From IMG/VR virus record IMGVR_UViG_3300001213_000192, positions 1-27,494 of that record: DNA of 27,494 nt. One strand, written 5' to 3'. Shown here in pieces: positions 8,148 to 14,802 of the stretch (position 1 is the first letter of the stretch; every line of letters starts with the position of its first letter). The notes under the pieces were generated by a model, which saw nothing but the letters and a program-made list of their open reading frames with translations, had not been told where the DNA came from and made no database searches. A program made the translations under genes and the position numbers. Origin of the DNA: a virus.

Positions 8148-8612
8148 ATGGCGAAACTTATTGCTGCGCGTGGCTCGCAAAACGTTCAGTGCTCGGAGTT
8201 CATCTTCAGCTACAACGACACGATGAAGGATGTCAATGGCGCGGAGAAGACCTTCGGTTCTGTCTACACCGATGCGGGCAACTTCGAAATCATCAATCTG
8301 CCGGTAGGTGCGCAGATCGTTGGTGGCGATGTCGTGGTGGAAACGCAGGGTGTAGGCCCGACTGCGTACTCCATCAACCTTGGCACTTCGGGCGGCGCGG
8401 CGATTCTCGCCTCGGCGTTCGATCTGAAGGGTGCGGTGAATGCTCGTACGGCGCTGCTGCTGACGACCCTCACGGGGGCGACCAGCAACAACACCGGCCT
8501 GAACATTCGCATGGCGGTCACTTCGTCTGTCGCGAATGCGTCGGCGGGCAAGTTCCGCATCACCGTACTGTGGAAGCTCGACGGTCGTATGCAAGAAGCG
8601 GTCCCGGCGTAA
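8148..8612 (+). CDS. Capsid decoration/stabilisation-like protein
   Basis: 154 aa, starting 5 bases after the capsid stop. Beta-rich and small-residue-rich (EIINLPVGAQIVGGDVVVE, FRITVLWKLDGR), with no membrane segment. A short beta protein immediately after the major capsid gene is commonly a head-decoration or stabilising protein that binds the outside of the capsid. GGAG precedes the start. Assignment rests on position and fold-like composition; it could also be another minor head protein. Confidence 0.6.
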   Translation: MAKLIAARGSQNVQCSEFIFSYNDTMKDVNGAEKTFGSVYTDAGNFEIINLPVGAQIVGGDVVVETQGVGPTAYSINLGTSGGAAILASAFDLKGAVNARTALLLTTLTGATSNNTGLNIRMAVTSSVANASAGKFRITVLWKLDGRMQEAVPA

Positions 8613-8634
8613 TCGCAGCGACTGTGCGGTAAAC

Positions 8635-8665
8635 TAGGGACTGAGGCCACAAGCCTCGGTCCCTA
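8635..8665 (+). terminator. Strong 13-bp hairpin after the capsid block
   Basis: The arms 8635-8647 and 8653-8665 pair over 13 bp with one G-T wobble, around the 5-base loop CACAA. It sits in the 77-base gap (8613-8689) after the decoration-like gene; nothing else is seen in that gap except the next gene's GGAGAA. A terminator/attenuator that limits read-through from the highly expressed capsid genes is likely, but there is no U-tract, so an RNA-processing hairpin is the alternative. Confidence 0.6.
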
Positions 8666-8689
8666 TTCACATCAATCGGAGAAAACGCA

Positions 8690-9079
8690 ATGCCCATGTT
8701 TACTCTAAACAGGAACTACACCCTCTCGACCACCAAAGGTCATTCGATCACGTTCAAGAAGGGTGAGAAAACGTACGTGCCAGATGGCATCCTCGCGGAA
8801 GCCATCGCCATCGGTGCGACTCCTGAAGTACCCCTCGACGTTCTGCCGCCAGAAACTCCGGAGCGGAAGCAACTCGCGGATGAAGAATTGCGGGCGAAGA
8901 TTTTCGCTGCGTTTGAGAAGATGCTGCTACGTAACAACCGTGGCGACTTTTCTGCGAGCGGAGCGCCGAACCCGAAGAAGCTGGAAGAAATGATCGGTGT
9001 TGATCTGCCGCAAAAGATGCGAGACACGCTTTGGGTAGAGTACAACACGCTGAAGTCCGAGGAAGCTAATCAAGCGTAG
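8690..9079 (+). CDS. Hypothetical head-region protein, 129 aa
   Basis: Not recognised. Starts at ATG 8690 after CGGAGAA. Residues 1-60 look beta-rich (FTLNRNYTLSTTKGHSITF, a GEKTYVP turn, then a helix), followed by a Pro-rich linker (PLDVLPPETPE) and a helical acidic/basic C-terminal half. It lies between the decoration-like gene and the adaptor candidate, so a role in head completion or as a virion component is plausible. It follows a strong hairpin and so may be expressed less than the capsid genes. Confidence 0.7.
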   Translation: MPMFTLNRNYTLSTTKGHSITFKKGEKTYVPDGILAEAIAIGATPEVPLDVLPPETPERKQLADEELRAKIFAAFEKMLLRNNRGDFSASGAPNPKKLEEMIGVDLPQKMRDTLWVEYNTLKSEEANQA

Positions 9080-9087
9080 GAGGGGTG

Positions 9088-9729
9088 GTGGACTCTACAG
9101 GGGTCGTTGAGTATTTCCGGTCGCAAATAGTAGATCAGAACCGACCGTATCTTTGGTCGGATGCAGAAGTCATCACCTATCTGGACGATGCACAGAAGTG
9201 GTTCTGTCGCAAGACCGAAGGCATCGGTGACGTATCGACCCCTGAAGTAGTCAACATTCCTATCGTGACGGGTGAGATTCTTGCGAAGGCTCACCCATCC
9301 ATCCTTACCTTCCGGCTCGCACTGCGTGCTTCTGACGGCGCGAAGATCGACATCATCAACCACACCGATGTGCGGTCGTGGTCGAACACCACCGGACGCG
9401 TCACGCAGATGATCGTCGGGATGGAGAATGGTGTCGTGCGTTGGGGTGCAACGCCTCAAGAAGACGACGAAGCGAATCTGATGGTGTACCGTCTGCCGCT
9501 CGACGACATCACGGATTTCGACCAAGAGTTAGAGATCGAAGCCAAACACCACATCCATCTTGTAGATTGGATGCGGCACCTTGCCTACCTCAAGGACGAC
9601 ACCGAGGTTTTCGATAAACAGGCTTCTGATCGTGCCGAGCGCATCTTCAATGACTACTGCGACCAAGTGGCTGCAGAGCAGCGCCGCTACAAGCAGAAGC
9701 CGCGTGCCGTTGCCTATGGTGGGATATGA
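9088..9729 (+). CDS. Head-tail adaptor-like protein
   Basis: 213 aa. Two adjacent GTG codons (9085, 9088) follow AGGAGG at 9078-9083; 9088 gives the better spacing. The N-terminus (RPYLWSDAEVITYLDDAQ) is the pattern of connector/adaptor proteins that dock under the portal: a short helix beginning W(S/T)D.E...YL.DA. The middle is beta-rich and the C-terminal half helical (HHIHLVDWMRHLAYLKDDTE, then a Lys/Arg/Gln tail). Position after capsid genes and before lysis genes fits. The precise adaptor family cannot be fixed by eye. The stop overlaps the next gene by ATGA. Confidence 0.65.
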   Translation: MDSTGVVEYFRSQIVDQNRPYLWSDAEVITYLDDAQKWFCRKTEGIGDVSTPEVVNIPIVTGEILAKAHPSILTFRLALRASDGAKIDIINHTDVRSWSNTTGRVTQMIVGMENGVVRWGATPQEDDEANLMVYRLPLDDITDFDQELEIEAKHHIHLVDWMRHLAYLKDDTEVFDKQASDRAERIFNDYCDQVAAEQRRYKQKPRAVAYGGI

Positions 9730-10061
9730 ACGAACATGCACCGGAGCTTCTATCTTTTACGTTTTGGGTGATCACTGTTCTTGGGGCGCTGATCATCGCG
9801 CTTTTTGGCGTCGGGATACAGTTTGTACGATGGGCGGTGAAGCGTTATGAAGAAGGAGCCGCCGAAGCGCAGAAGCGGCTGAATGATCGCCTCGACGTTC
9901 AGGATGCCACGTTGAAGTCGATCAAGGACTTCATGGCGAAGGAGTTGTACGAGTTGCGTGAGTGGTTTCACCGACTCGACAAGGACGTACTGGTCTTGCG
10001 CGAGCGTGAGCAACGCAACGGTGTGCAGTTTCGCCACGACGATTTCAAGCATGACAAATGA
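9726..10061 (+). CDS. Single-TM protein with coiled coil (lysis-cassette membrane protein)
   Basis: 111 aa. One N-terminal membrane segment at about residues 12-32 (FWVITVLGALIIALFGVGI), then a charged helical/coiled-coil region (AQKRLNDRL through LREREQ). The start overlaps the adaptor stop by ATGA and the end overlaps the lysozyme start by ATGA. It may be a holin-like or antiholin-like protein, or a virion-associated membrane protein; the genuine spanins lie further downstream, so it is less likely to be one. Confidence 0.7.
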   Translation: MNEHAPELLSFTFWVITVLGALIIALFGVGIQFVRWAVKRYEEGAAEAQKRLNDRLDVQDATLKSIKDFMAKELYELREWFHRLDKDVLVLREREQRNGVQFRHDDFKHDK

Positions 10062-10525
10062 TCGCCTCGCACGCCATCATCAAGTTCATCAAGGGCTACG
10101 AAGCTTGCAGGTTGGAGCCGTATCTTGATGCAGGTGGGAAGTGGACGATTGGTTGGGGTCACTTGATGCAGGAGTCTGATCCGCACGTGTCGATCACGCA
10201 GGAGGAAGCGGACAGCCTGTTCGAACTGGACTTGATGCGCTTCGAAGAGGGTGTGACCGGCTTGGTGACGACGGACCTTCGGCAGCATGAGTTCGACGCA
10301 CTGGTGTCGTTCGCTTTCAACTGCGGCTTGGACATTGACGAAGATCAAGTCGCGGAAGGCTTGGGTGATTCATCCTTGCTCAAGTTCGTAAACCAAGGGC
10401 AGTTTGCAAAGGCCGCGTGCGAGTTTACAAAGTGGGTCAGGGCGGGGGGCAAGGAAGTGATGGGGCTGTATCGCCGTAGGTGCGCGGAGCAAGCGATCTT
10501 CCTTCTGGCCGAGTACGTGCGATGA
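10058..10525 (+). CDS. Endolysin, GH24 (T4-like) lysozyme
   Basis: 155 aa, a single-domain muramidase that cleaves the MurNAc-GlcNAc bond of peptidoglycan at lysis. The catalytic triad spacing is exact: E15 in KGYE, D24 in YLDAGG and T30 in WTIGWGH, that is E-8-D-5-T. The C-terminal MGLYRRRCAE matches the family's GLxxRRxxE element. There is no signal peptide or SAR-type hydrophobic N-terminus, so release through a holin lesion is expected. It is coupled by ATGA overlaps to membrane-protein genes on both sides. Confidence 0.95.
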   Translation: MIASHAIIKFIKGYEACRLEPYLDAGGKWTIGWGHLMQESDPHVSITQEEADSLFELDLMRFEEGVTGLVTTDLRQHEFDALVSFAFNCGLDIDEDQVAEGLGDSSLLKFVNQGQFAKAACEFTKWVRAGGKEVMGLYRRRCAEQAIFLLAEYVR

Positions 10526-10650
10526 AACGAAGCCACGACACCACTATGTTGTTAGTCATCGCCATCGCGCTGTTCGCTTTGGCAGCGGTGGGGCTGTGGT
10601 ACGTTTATGACGCGACAGTTACCGGATTGATTGTACGGTGGCCCATATGA
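10522..10650 (+). CDS. Small single-TM protein, 42 aa
   Basis: The ATG overlaps the lysozyme stop (ATGA). A short basic N-terminus (MKRSHDTT) is followed by one membrane segment (MLLVIAIALFALAAVGLWYV, residues 9-28) and a short C-terminal tail. The stop overlaps the next gene's ATG in the same ATGA manner. The unbroken coupling makes it a real gene. It could be a pinholin/antiholin-like regulator of lysis timing; family not recognised. Confidence 0.65.
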   Translation: MKRSHDTTMLLVIAIALFALAAVGLWYVYDATVTGLIVRWPI

Positions 10651-10994
10651 TCATTTCTTGGACCAACGCTGTCTTGGTGATCTCGGGCCTTCTGGTTCTC
10701 TTCCTTCTTGGGCGGTGGCACGCAGATAAGAAAAATCCTTACGATGTGCGTGATCTGCTGATGGATCAAACGACACGCAAGGCGGCGCTCGACAAGCACA
10801 TCCTGTTGTGGTTTGCCGGGTTGAGTGGGTGGGTAGTGGTGACATGGACGCTGGACGGCAAGAACGTCGAGACTCTGCTGTTGGGTGTGCTGGCGGTGTT
10901 CATCGTTAATCGTGCTGCAACAAAGGCCGTGGATGCTTACGTAGCAACGCGCCCCGAAGGCAGCGAAGAGCCACGTGAGATCGAAAGGAAGTGA
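10647..10994 (+). CDS. Three-TM protein, holin candidate
   Basis: 115 aa. ATG at 10647 is preferred because it makes an ATGA overlap with the 42-aa gene; an in-frame GTG at 10638 is the alternative. Three hydrophobic segments: about residues 5-21, 51-69 and 74-92, separated by charged loops, with a charged C-terminus (RPEGSEEPREIERK). Three membrane helices, this size, and position next to the lysozyme fit a class I holin that permeabilises the inner membrane. The second and third helices are close together. No family is recognised by sequence. Confidence 0.7.
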   Translation: MIISWTNAVLVISGLLVLFLLGRWHADKKNPYDVRDLLMDQTTRKAALDKHILLWFAGLSGWVVVTWTLDGKNVETLLLGVLAVFIVNRAATKAVDAYVATRPEGSEEPREIERK

Positions 10995-10995
10995 C

Positions 10996-11142
10996 ATGGA
11001 GATTCTGCTCATCGTACTTCTGGTCCTCGTCCTTGGCGTGATCTTTTTCCTGTGGAAGCGCGGCGCGCTGAAGGTGGACAAAGACAAGATGCAGAACGTG
11101 ACCGACCGCGTGCGTGAAGAAGTGGACAAGATTCGGAAATGA
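10996..11142 (+). CDS. Small membrane protein, 48 aa
   Basis: ATG at 10996, one base after the preceding stop, with GGAAG just upstream. An N-terminal membrane helix (ILLIVLLVLVLGVIFFLW, residues 3-20) is followed by a charged helix (KVDKDKMQNV..VREEVDKIRK). The stop overlaps the i-spanin start by ATGATG. It may modulate the holin or be a small anchored lysis protein. Real gene judged from the ribosome-binding site and coupling on the downstream side. Confidence 0.65.
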   Translation: MEILLIVLLVLVLGVIFFLWKRGALKVDKDKMQNVTDRVREEVDKIRK

Positions 11143-11597
11143 TGTTCTACGTCCTCGCCATTGTGTTGATGGTTGGCGGGTCGAGCTTCGCCACATGGCA
11201 CGTCACTTCAGGCTACTACCAGATGAAGGAGGACCGCGCCATAGCGGAGGGTGTAGCGGTTGAAGCGGCGAGGCGTGCGGACATTGCAACGAAGCTGGCC
11301 GCACTAGAGCGGGAGAAAGCAAAGATACAAGAGATCGAAGTAATCAAGTGGAAGACCATCAAGAAGGAGGTCGAGCGTGTTGTCCAATCTGATCCGGTGT
11401 ATGTGCGCCTTGAGTGCCGCGTCACTGATGATGGGGTGCGCGTCTACAATGCCGCAGCCCAAGGCTTGCAGTTGGCAGTTGCCACCGGAAAAGATGCAAC
11501 CGTGTCCCAAGAGCCTCCCCCTGCTAAAACAGGGGGCGTTGTTGGGCGACCTTCTGGAGACAGCGGTAGCAGCGTCAGGCCAGTACCACGAATGTAG
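11139..11597 (+). CDS. i-spanin (Rz-like inner-membrane spanin)
   Basis: 152 aa. N-terminal membrane segment at residues 2-17 (MFYVLAIVLMVGGSSF), then a long helical periplasmic coiled coil (EAARRADIATKLAALEREKA to about 80), ending in a Pro/Gly/Ser-rich tail. With the o-spanin encoded inside its 3' half it would bridge inner and outer membranes and fuse them at the last stage of lysis. Starts in an ATGA overlap with the preceding membrane gene. The embedded lipoprotein gene makes the identification firm. Confidence 0.85.
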   Translation: MMFYVLAIVLMVGGSSFATWHVTSGYYQMKEDRAIAEGVAVEAARRADIATKLAALEREKAKIQEIEVIKWKTIKKEVERVVQSDPVYVRLECRVTDDGVRVYNAAAQGLQLAVATGKDATVSQEPPPAKTGGVVGRPSGDSGSSVRPVPRM

Positions 11598-11655
11598 GCT
11601 AATGCACGATGAACTCATAGCTGCGGTACAGGTACACGCAGCCGTGTGTAAATAA
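11377..11655 (+). CDS. o-spanin (Rz1-like lipoprotein), partly embedded in the i-spanin gene
   Basis: 92 aa in the +1 frame relative to the i-spanin, beginning inside it and running 58 bases past its end. GTG at 11377 follows AAGGAGG (11364-11370) by six bases, a very strong site inside another coding region. Residues 1-21 form a signal peptide ending in a lipobox (ASLMMGC), predicting lipidation at Cys21. The mature part is Pro- and Cys-bearing (PQPKACSWQLPPEK). Overlapping Rz/Rz1 organisation is classic. Confidence 0.85.
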   Translation: MLSNLIRCMCALSAASLMMGCASTMPQPKACSWQLPPEKMQPCPKSLPLLKQGALLGDLLETAVAASGQYHECRLMHDELIAAVQVHAAVCK

Positions 11656-11665
11656 AGGAGTGATC

Positions 11666-12343
11666 ATGGGATTGCATACTGACTTTGTTGCGAAGCTGCG
11701 TGCCGTTGCTGATGCGTTGGAAGCTCTTGATGGTCCAGCCATCCCTGCTCCGGAGTGGATGTCGCAGATTCCGGCAGGGTTTGATGAGAAGTTCTACTTG
11801 ACCAAGTACACCGACGTTGCTGATGCGGTGAAGGCGGGGTACTTCGTCAGCGGCGCGCATCACTACGTCACCAATGGTCGCGCAGAGAATCGGGCAATCT
11901 CCGCGAGTGTGCAACCGCCCCCGCCGATTCCTGTGCCGTTGCCAGTACCACCGACTGCGTGGGAACCGGCAGAGCGGTACACCAGTGTGTCGAATTTCCG
12001 CGAAGTGTTGTCGGCACACACAGACTTCTCGTACGGCATCAATCTCGACAACAAGGATGCGTTCGAAGATGGCAAAGGGCGCTTTGGCCCCGCCATGAAC
12101 TACTACACGTGGCCCGATGGTTCGGTGCGACAAGGTACAGCACCGGAAGGGATGTTGCCCACACGTCGCCCCGGCGATGCGTTGCTTGCCTCGTACAAGA
12201 GCATCGATGCGCTGCAAGAAGACGTACGGCTGGTGAATTGGTCGTGGGCGGTGCTGCTTGACGGTGAGCCGGTCGTTGGCGGCTTCAAAGCAACTCCACC
12301 GGCAGAATACGTCACGCGGAACGGACGATTGGAAAAGGTATGA
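11666..12343 (+). CDS. 225-aa protein with a bacterial-surface-type FDxxFYL...DVA motif
   Basis: ATG at 11666 is chosen because AAGGAG (11655-11660) lies five bases upstream; a GTG inside that site is less likely. Residues 39-76 carry GFDEKFYLTKYTDVADAV and then AHHYVTNGRAENR, a pattern I know from repeats in bacterial secreted or glycan-related proteins (YL..N.DVA...G...HY...G..EGR). A Pro-rich linker follows (84-97, PPPPIPVPLPVPP), then an unrecognised C-terminal part with WPDGS and VNWSWAVLLDGEPV. No signal peptide. Likely a virion or host-contact accessory; function unknown. Confidence 0.75.
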   Translation: MGLHTDFVAKLRAVADALEALDGPAIPAPEWMSQIPAGFDEKFYLTKYTDVADAVKAGYFVSGAHHYVTNGRAENRAISASVQPPPPIPVPLPVPPTAWEPAERYTSVSNFREVLSAHTDFSYGINLDNKDAFEDGKGRFGPAMNYYTWPDGSVRQGTAPEGMLPTRRPGDALLASYKSIDALQEDVRLVNWSWAVLLDGEPVVGGFKATPPAEYVTRNGRLEKV

Positions 12344-12582
12344 TCCGTTACTGGCTGTTTGGTGCGTTGCTCGGGGCGGCGACTGTGCTGTTCGCGCAGA
12401 TTGCCGTACCACCGACGACCAAGACGCTGACAATCACCGGGATGTGTGAAGGCACGACTTGGAAAGCGTACAGAACGAAGACTGATGACCTGTGGGTCGG
12501 GTGCGGAGCAGCAGTCCCACCGGCAAAAGCGGTGGAGTTGCGTGAATACTACGTTGTGCCGTCCGGTGGGCCAAGAAAATGA
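12340..12582 (+). CDS. Small exported protein, 80 aa
   Basis: ATG overlaps the preceding stop by ATGA. The N-terminus is a short signal peptide or membrane anchor (residues 4-20, YWLFGALLGAATVLFAQ), followed by a small domain with two cysteines (about 36 and 55) that could form a disulfide in the periplasm. The stop overlaps the next start by ATGA. Unknown function; could be a lysis accessory or superinfection-type envelope protein, but nothing specific supports either. Confidence 0.65.
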   Translation: MIRYWLFGALLGAATVLFAQIAVPPTTKTLTITGMCEGTTWKAYRTKTDDLWVGCGAAVPPAKAVELREYYVVPSGGPRK

Positions 12583-12920
12583 TCCCGTGGTGGGGGCCAC
12601 CGCGCCCGCCTGTGGTCACTGATCTGTCAGAGGTAATCGCCCGCCTCGACAGGTTGACTCTCGTAGTGAATGGGCTTGTCGTAAAAGGAGATCGCATCAT
12701 GGCAACGACGCAAGAACTGTTGGACGCAGTAACCGCACTGGCGACGGCATTCGCGCCGCTGCCCGCTGCGATTGACGCACTGGAAGCTGCAGTTACGGCT
12801 GTTCCCGGCATTCCCGCTGCGGATCAGGCGAACATCGATGCGGCGTTGACCGCCGTCAAGAATCTCACCGCTGGTGTCGTCGCGGCTGTTACCGACGCGA
12901 CTGACGGTACCGCAACCTAA
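12579..12920 (+). CDS. Ala-rich helical protein with two possible starts, 113 or 73 aa
   Basis: The long form starts at ATG 12579 in an ATGA overlap and begins with MIPWWGPPRPPVVTDLSEVI. An in-frame ATG at 12699 is preceded by AAAAGGAG (to 12690), a better site than the upstream one, and would give a 73-aa product starting MATTQELLDAVTALATAF. The shared part is Ala/Thr/Val-rich and likely helical. Both products may be made. Unrecognised; a small virion or assembly helper is possible. Confidence 0.65.
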   Translation: MIPWWGPPRPPVVTDLSEVIARLDRLTLVVNGLVVKGDRIMATTQELLDAVTALATAFAPLPAAIDALEAAVTAVPGIPAADQANIDAALTAVKNLTAGVVAAVTDATDGTAT

Positions 12921-12932
12921 TAGGAGCAAGAC

Positions 12933-13442
12933 ATGGCTTCGGCAAACGCAAACGGCAGCACCTTCAACATCGATGTGCACAGCATCCATCGCCGGTATAA
13001 CCGGATGCTGGTCGAAATCACCAAGTCGCAGTCGTCGGGCATTTCGCAGACGATGCCGTTCGATGTGGTGCGGATCGAAAGCTACGTCAACGCCATGAAT
13101 CAGTTCATCGACTTCGTGGTGGGGCAACCGCTGCTCGACTGTCCGGAAACTGGCCCGACCGAGATCGCGCTGCAAGCGAATCCGGCGGTGCCGTACATCG
13201 AGAACGAATCGGCGTACGACGTGATGCAGTTGATCCAGATCGCTCGCGACGAGATCGCTGCTTCGCAGTCGAGTCGTATCCCGACCAATTTGGTCAGCTT
13301 CGACTATCAACGGCAGAAGAGTTATCTGCAGAAGATCACGAACCTGCTCGCTTACGTCAAGAATGCGGAACCGCTTGATCTGCCGGAATCGTCGCCGTCG
13401 CAAGCGATGACGGGGCCGGGACATCTTGGGGTTAACCCGTGA
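12933..13442 (+). CDS. Conserved-looking virion-region protein, 169 aa
   Basis: ATG at 12933 preceded by TAGGAGC. Mostly helical and soluble (VVRIESYVNAMNQFIDFVV; ESAYDVMQLIQIARDEI; QKITNLLAYVKNAEPL) with a Pro/Ser-rich C-terminus. I do not recognise a named family. It lies at the beginning of the post-lysis tail block, and its stop overlaps the NrdD-like mini-gene by GTGA. A structural role is likely from context only. Confidence 0.7.
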   Translation: MASANANGSTFNIDVHSIHRRYNRMLVEITKSQSSGISQTMPFDVVRIESYVNAMNQFIDFVVGQPLLDCPETGPTEIALQANPAVPYIENESAYDVMQLIQIARDEIAASQSSRIPTNLVSFDYQRQKSYLQKITNLLAYVKNAEPLDLPESSPSQAMTGPGHLGVNP

Positions 13443-13609
13443 TTGTACTGACTGACGAAGAGCGTCAGCCATGTGAAGTGTGGACACGGGTGATGGGCTA
13501 CCATCGCCCTGTGTCCTCCTTCAACATCGGCAAGAAAGGTGAGCATCTTGAGCGTAAGATGTTTCGTGAACTGCCTCTAGGAGAAACGAATGCGACTGTC
13601 CGATGCTAG
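13439..13609 (+). CDS. Stand-alone NrdD C-terminal-like glycyl-radical mini-protein, 56 aa
   Basis: GTG start in a GTGA overlap with the preceding gene. Residues 12-35 read CEVWTRVMGYHRPVSSF then NIGKKGE, closely matching the C-terminal region of class III anaerobic ribonucleotide reductase (family pattern C.V.(S/T)RV.GY.RP...N.GK..E), in which the Gly of RVxGY carries the radical; here that is Gly20. The catalytic barrel, the allosteric domain and the paired zinc-binding cysteines are absent, so it cannot reduce nucleotides alone. It may donate a radical domain to a host enzyme, as GrcA does for pyruvate formate-lyase, or the fold may have been reused. Short NrdD-like proteins are known in phages, but their role is not established. 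Confidence 0.7.
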   Translation: MIVLTDEERQPCEVWTRVMGYHRPVSSFNIGKKGEHLERKMFRELPLGETNATVRC

Positions 13610-13754
13610 TCCGCACCGTGATCCGCAGCCCAAACTTCCGCACGAAGTGAAGGTAGCGAAACAAGTGCGACAGATTCACCATGCAATCGTGAAACCGCAG
13701 AAGCCGCAGTGGCCTGCGCCGACTCTTTCTGTAATGCTTCCTGACGCAGAGTAA
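13590..13754 (+). CDS. Small Pro/His-rich basic protein, 54 aa
   Basis: ATG at 13590 is preceded by TAGGAG (13578-13583) six bases upstream, and overlaps the NrdD-like gene by 20 bases in another frame. The product (MRLSDASPHRDPQPKLP.. VKPQKPQWPAPTLSVML) is Pro- and basic-rich with no membrane segment. Not recognised. The good ribosome-binding site and the fill of the gap before the next gene argue for a real gene. Confidence 0.6.
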   Translation: MRLSDASPHRDPQPKLPHEVKVAKQVRQIHHAIVKPQKPQWPAPTLSVMLPDAE

Positions 13755-13759
13755 ACAAC

Positions 13760-14368
13760 ATGGCGGCGAAGAAACTCAATCTGGTTTTTCGGCAGGGCGA
13801 AACCTTCCTTCGGATTATCAGGTGGGAGACTAAGCCGTATGTCTACAAGGCAATCACCGCGATCTCCAAGGCCGCACCCGTAGCGATCACCGCTACGGGT
13901 CACGGCCTGAAGACGGGATGGCGAACCGCTATTGTCAGTGTGCAGGGCATGACGGAGATCAACGCCGTCAACACGCCCCCGCGTGACAACGAAATGAAGC
14001 AAGTGACGACAACGGGCAATGACACGCTCACCATCAACGACATCAATAGCTCGGAGTTCTCCACCTACGCGTCCGGTGGGTATCTGCAGTTTTATACGCC
14101 GGTCAATCTGGCGGGCTACACCGCCCGCATGACGGTGCGTAACCGCGTCGGTGGAACGACGCTGACGACGCTGACTTCGGGCGCTCCTGACAACAGTTTC
14201 GCTATCGACACCAACAACAATACGATTACGTTGACTGTGACGGCGTTGGCTACTGCTGCGTTCACCTTCGTATCGGGGGTGTACGATTTGGAAATGGTTT
14301 CCCCGACCGGGGCCGTCACGACGATCTACTACGGGTCCGTGACCGTGACGAAGGAGGTCACGACGTAA
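13760..14368 (+). CDS. Tail/virion protein with an FCCH-like beta module, 202 aa
   Basis: The ATG at 13760 follows the preceding stop by five bases. Residues about 32-70 (APVAITATGHGLKTGWRTAI, then QGMTEINAVN) match the phage beta module often annotated as ubiquitin-activating-enzyme FCCH-like, common in tail and fibre proteins. The C-terminal half is beta-rich (TARMTVRNRVGGTTLTTL; GVYDLEMVSPTGAVTTIYYG), as in tail-tip or chaperone-like proteins. The stop shares bases with the next ATG (TAATG). Structural role inferred from module and position. Confidence 0.7.
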   Translation: MAAKKLNLVFRQGETFLRIIRWETKPYVYKAITAISKAAPVAITATGHGLKTGWRTAIVSVQGMTEINAVNTPPRDNEMKQVTTTGNDTLTINDINSSEFSTYASGGYLQFYTPVNLAGYTARMTVRNRVGGTTLTTLTSGAPDNSFAIDTNNNTITLTVTALATAAFTFVSGVYDLEMVSPTGAVTTIYYGSVTVTKEVTT

Positions 14369-14793
14369 TGGCCCAAGCAATGTGCACTAGCTTCAAGGTT
14401 GAGCTTCTCAAGGCTCAGCACAACTTCTTGGCGTCGGGCGGGCATACCTTCAAGTTCGCGCTGTTTACGTCGAGCGCAACACTGGACGCGACCACTACGG
14501 CGTATTCCGCGACCAACGAAGTGTCCTCGGTCAATTACACGGCAGGGGGATTTACGCTCACCAACGTCGATCCGAGTTCGTCTGGAACGACTGCGTTGAC
14601 CACCTTTTCTGCGAACCCTACGTGGTCGAACGTGACGTTCACAGCCTCGCAAGCTTTGATCTACAATACCAGTGCAAGCAATAAAGCTGTCGCCGTTCTT
14701 GACTTCGGCGGCAGTCAACCTGTCACAGCAGGTACGTTCACGGTGAACATCCCTTCTGCGACTTCAACCACCGCTATCCTGCGGCTAACCTAG
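14368..14793 (+). CDS. Beta-rich tail protein, paralogue A, 141 aa
   Basis: Starts in a TAATG overlap. A beta-rich, Thr/Ser/Ala-rich protein of the kind common in tail modules. It is clearly related to the 154-aa gene at 15046: C.SFK.EL...H.F near the N-terminus, FK.AL...SATL..TTT.YSAT.EVSS..YTA.G in the middle and V.F...A.(I/L)YN towards the end. The two are probably tail surface or fibre-base components. No named family is assigned. Confidence 0.7.
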   Translation: MAQAMCTSFKVELLKAQHNFLASGGHTFKFALFTSSATLDATTTAYSATNEVSSVNYTAGGFTLTNVDPSSSGTTALTTFSANPTWSNVTFTASQALIYNTSASNKAVAVLDFGGSQPVTAGTFTVNIPSATSTTAILRLT

Positions 14794-14802
14794 AGGCAAA
14801 AG

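Noticed and set aside
11620-11642. Hairpin GCTGCG-GTAC-AG-GTAC-A-CGCAGC near the end of the o-spanin gene
   Set aside because: The inner stem would leave a 2-base loop and the outer stem is only 6 bp; it lies in coding sequence and has no U-tract.
12627-13487. 286-codon open frame on the - strand
   Set aside because: It runs across several + strand genes with good ribosome-binding sites and coupled ends; the product is Arg/His-rich and looks like an antisense shadow.
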